Source of the DNA: Bacillota bacterium
Lineage (GTDB): Bacteria; Bacillota; Clostridia; Lachnospirales; Lachnospiraceae
Direction: 5' to 3'
NCBI GenBank assembly: GCA_023418475.1
Contig: JAEZZO010000085.1
Span: forward strand, 1 to 64,000
DNA length: 64,000 bases
A program made the translations under genes and the position numbers. The notes under the pieces are model-generated. The model worked only from the letters and a program-made list of their open reading frames with translations. It was not told where the DNA came from and ran no database searches. Each line of letters begins with the position of its first letter. Position 1 is the stretch's first letter. This document shows, piece after piece, positions 62,896-64,000 of this stretch.

Positions 62896-63085
62896 AAGAT
62901 ATTAAAAAGGTAAAAAGTATATAACATAAAATAAAAGGAATTATTTGTAATAGGAAAATCACATGAAATAGTAAATATATTTTTATAGAAGTTATTTGTC
63001 AAGAAGCATTGAATGAATGCGATATTGTAATTAGGCAGGTGACTATAATATTCAAATCCTGCAAAATACCTATAAGGGAGAAGAA
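62896..63085. other. Intergenic region between the MerR and YhgE/Pip-like genes
   Basis: 190 very AT-rich bases, no ORF, no clear promoter. AAGGGAG at 63074-63080 is the ribosome site of the next gene. Confidence 0.35.
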
Positions 63086-64000
63086 ATGATGAGTTTAATT
63101 AAGTTTTTAAAGAGTAAAGGAATTGTGTATGCCGTTATACTGGCGGCATTTTATCAGATTGCGATGGTGGGACTTTATATTTACGGTTATCATGTTCTGC
63201 CGTATGGCGTAAAACAGTTGGCAGTGAATGTAGTAAATCAAGATGGTGAGAAAGGAGCAGCGATACAAAAAGAGCTTGTTCCCGGTTTGTCTAAATCATT
63301 TCATAATATTATCACTAACAAAGACATGGATGAGAGTAAAAAAGAACTCAATAACCGAGAGATACAAATGATAATTGTCATTCCAAAAAAATTTGTGGAT
63401 AATTTGTCAATTGGAAAAGCCACCTTTGATTTTTACATTGACGAGTCCAATACAACGACTGTCAGAAATACAATGGAGGCAGTTGCCAAAGCATTAACGG
63501 ATAATTTTAATCAAGCGATTAATCAGAATAAACTGACAGCTATTTTAAATTCATTGGGAGTCAAATCAGATCAGCAGATACAGATTTCAAAACAGATGAA
63601 AAATTCAGTGGGACAAAATAATGTGTATATCAATAAAGCGCCCGGTAGTATGGATTATGTCATGGCACCATCCTTCTTATCAATTGCAGCATATGCCTCT
63701 TCTATGGTAATTGCAATTGTACTGATGAATATCTTCCTTGCCATTTTTCCGGCAATCGGAAAATGGAAAGCTTTTCGATATATTGAAGTTGCAAGCTGCA
63801 TGATAGCGATACTTGTACCCTTACTCGGTGTTATGATGGCAAGAATTTTACTGACAATCAGTTTTCAAAAGCTGCTGTGCCTGTATCTGCAGCAATTCAT
63901 TATGCAAATTACGGCCTTCCAATTCACGTTCCTATTCGCACTTTTGCTGGGACAGAACGGTATTTTTATCAACATACCATTAATATTTGCGCAAACAATA
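63086..64000 (+). CDS. YhgE/Pip-like ABC-2-type membrane protein (partial, runs off the window)
   Basis: 305 codons are visible and the frame is still open at the window edge. A membrane helix near residues 13-35 (GIVYAVILAAFYQIAMVGLYIYGYHV) is followed by a large extracellular region (LAVNVVNQDGEKGAAIQKEL, MIIVIPKKFVDNLSIGKATFDFYIDESN, MKNSVGQNNVYINKAP). From about 200, several membrane helices follow (YVMAPSFLSIAAYASSMVIAIVLMNIFL). This is the plan of YhgE/Pip and ABC-2 permease-like proteins, some of which are phage receptors or secretion-associated. AAGGGAG lies 5 bases before the ATG at 63086 and 8 before the adjacent ATG at 63089. Confidence 0.8.
   Translation, partial: MMSLIKFLKSKGIVYAVILAAFYQIAMVGLYIYGYHVLPYGVKQLAVNVVNQDGEKGAAIQKELVPGLSKSFHNIITNKDMDESKKELNNREIQMIIVIPKKFVDNLSIGKATFDFYIDESNTTTVRNTMEAVAKALTDNFNQAINQNKLTAILNSLGVKSDQQIQISKQMKNSVGQNNVYINKAPGSMDYVMAPSFLSIAAYASSMVIAIVLMNIFLAIFPAIGKWKAFRYIEVASCMIAILVPLLGVMMARILLTISFQKLLCLYLQQFIMQITAFQFTFLFALLLGQNGIFINIPLIFAQTI

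Noticed and set aside
1..64000. CRISPR arrays, tRNA/rRNA genes, transposases, phage genes, defence islands
   Set aside because: No direct-repeat array, no tRNA cloverleaf and no transposase, integrase or known defence-gene motif was seen when reading both strands.

Overview
The window reads as a chromosomal stretch of a low-GC, anaerobic Gram-positive bacterium of the class Clostridia, most likely a Lachnospiraceae-type organism. The basis is strong AGGAGG-type ribosome binding sites, frequent TTG/GTG starts, short hairpin terminators, YesM/YesN-type two-component regulation of a sugar ABC transporter that lacks its own ATPase, many glycoside hydrolases, small ferredoxins and a NifX-like protein. 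No tRNA, rRNA, CRISPR array, prophage or insertion sequence is visible. Both ends cut genes: a GH2 enzyme at the left and a YhgE/Pip-like membrane protein at the right.

Layout. 0-19 kb is a mixed housekeeping and accessory region: the end of a GH2 enzyme with CBM6-like domains, an M18 aminopeptidase, a ferredoxin-linked aldo/keto reductase, a chemoreceptor, an acetyltransferase, an ABC-F ATPase, a type B carboxylesterase, an AraC regulator fused to a GH39-like domain, a flavin-binding protein, a tandem pair of DUF6143-like proteins, a pirin and peptidase T. 19-33 kb is dominated by signalling: PAS-HD-GYP, a soluble chemoreceptor with a zinc-binding CZB domain, a membrane GGDEF cyclase, two tandem PAS histidine kinases, a TetR regulator and a YkuI-like EAL protein, with an RsmH paralogue and a DbpA helicase between them. 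Two of these genes share a nearly identical promoter and leader, and a strongly folded 188-nt segment precedes the EAL gene.

33-50 kb is a glycan-utilisation locus: a LacI repressor, a sensor with no output domain, YesM/YesN kinase and regulator, a solute-binding lipoprotein, two permeases, then GH106-like, GH38 and GH78 enzymes. A branched oligosaccharide carrying rhamnose and mannose could be sensed at the membrane, imported, and trimmed in the cytoplasm. 50-64 kb holds a metal-efflux operon (ArsR, HMA protein, P1B ATPase), a MATE exporter, a GH3 lipoprotein, a DUF1232 protein, a GGDEF-EAL protein, a methyltransferase, a NifX-like/ferredoxin pair under a palindromic operator, a GIY-YIG/DUF2087 pair, a MerR regulator and the partial membrane protein.

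Several intergenic regions contain decayed genes: a headless glutamine amidotransferase, a LacI fragment, and likely AraC and TetR fragments. The best candidates for undescribed biology are the folded RNA or palindromic element at 31409-31596, the AraC-GH39 fusion that lost its acid/base residue, and the shared promoter/leader of the signalling genes. Functions are inferred from motifs read by eye; no database search was possible.
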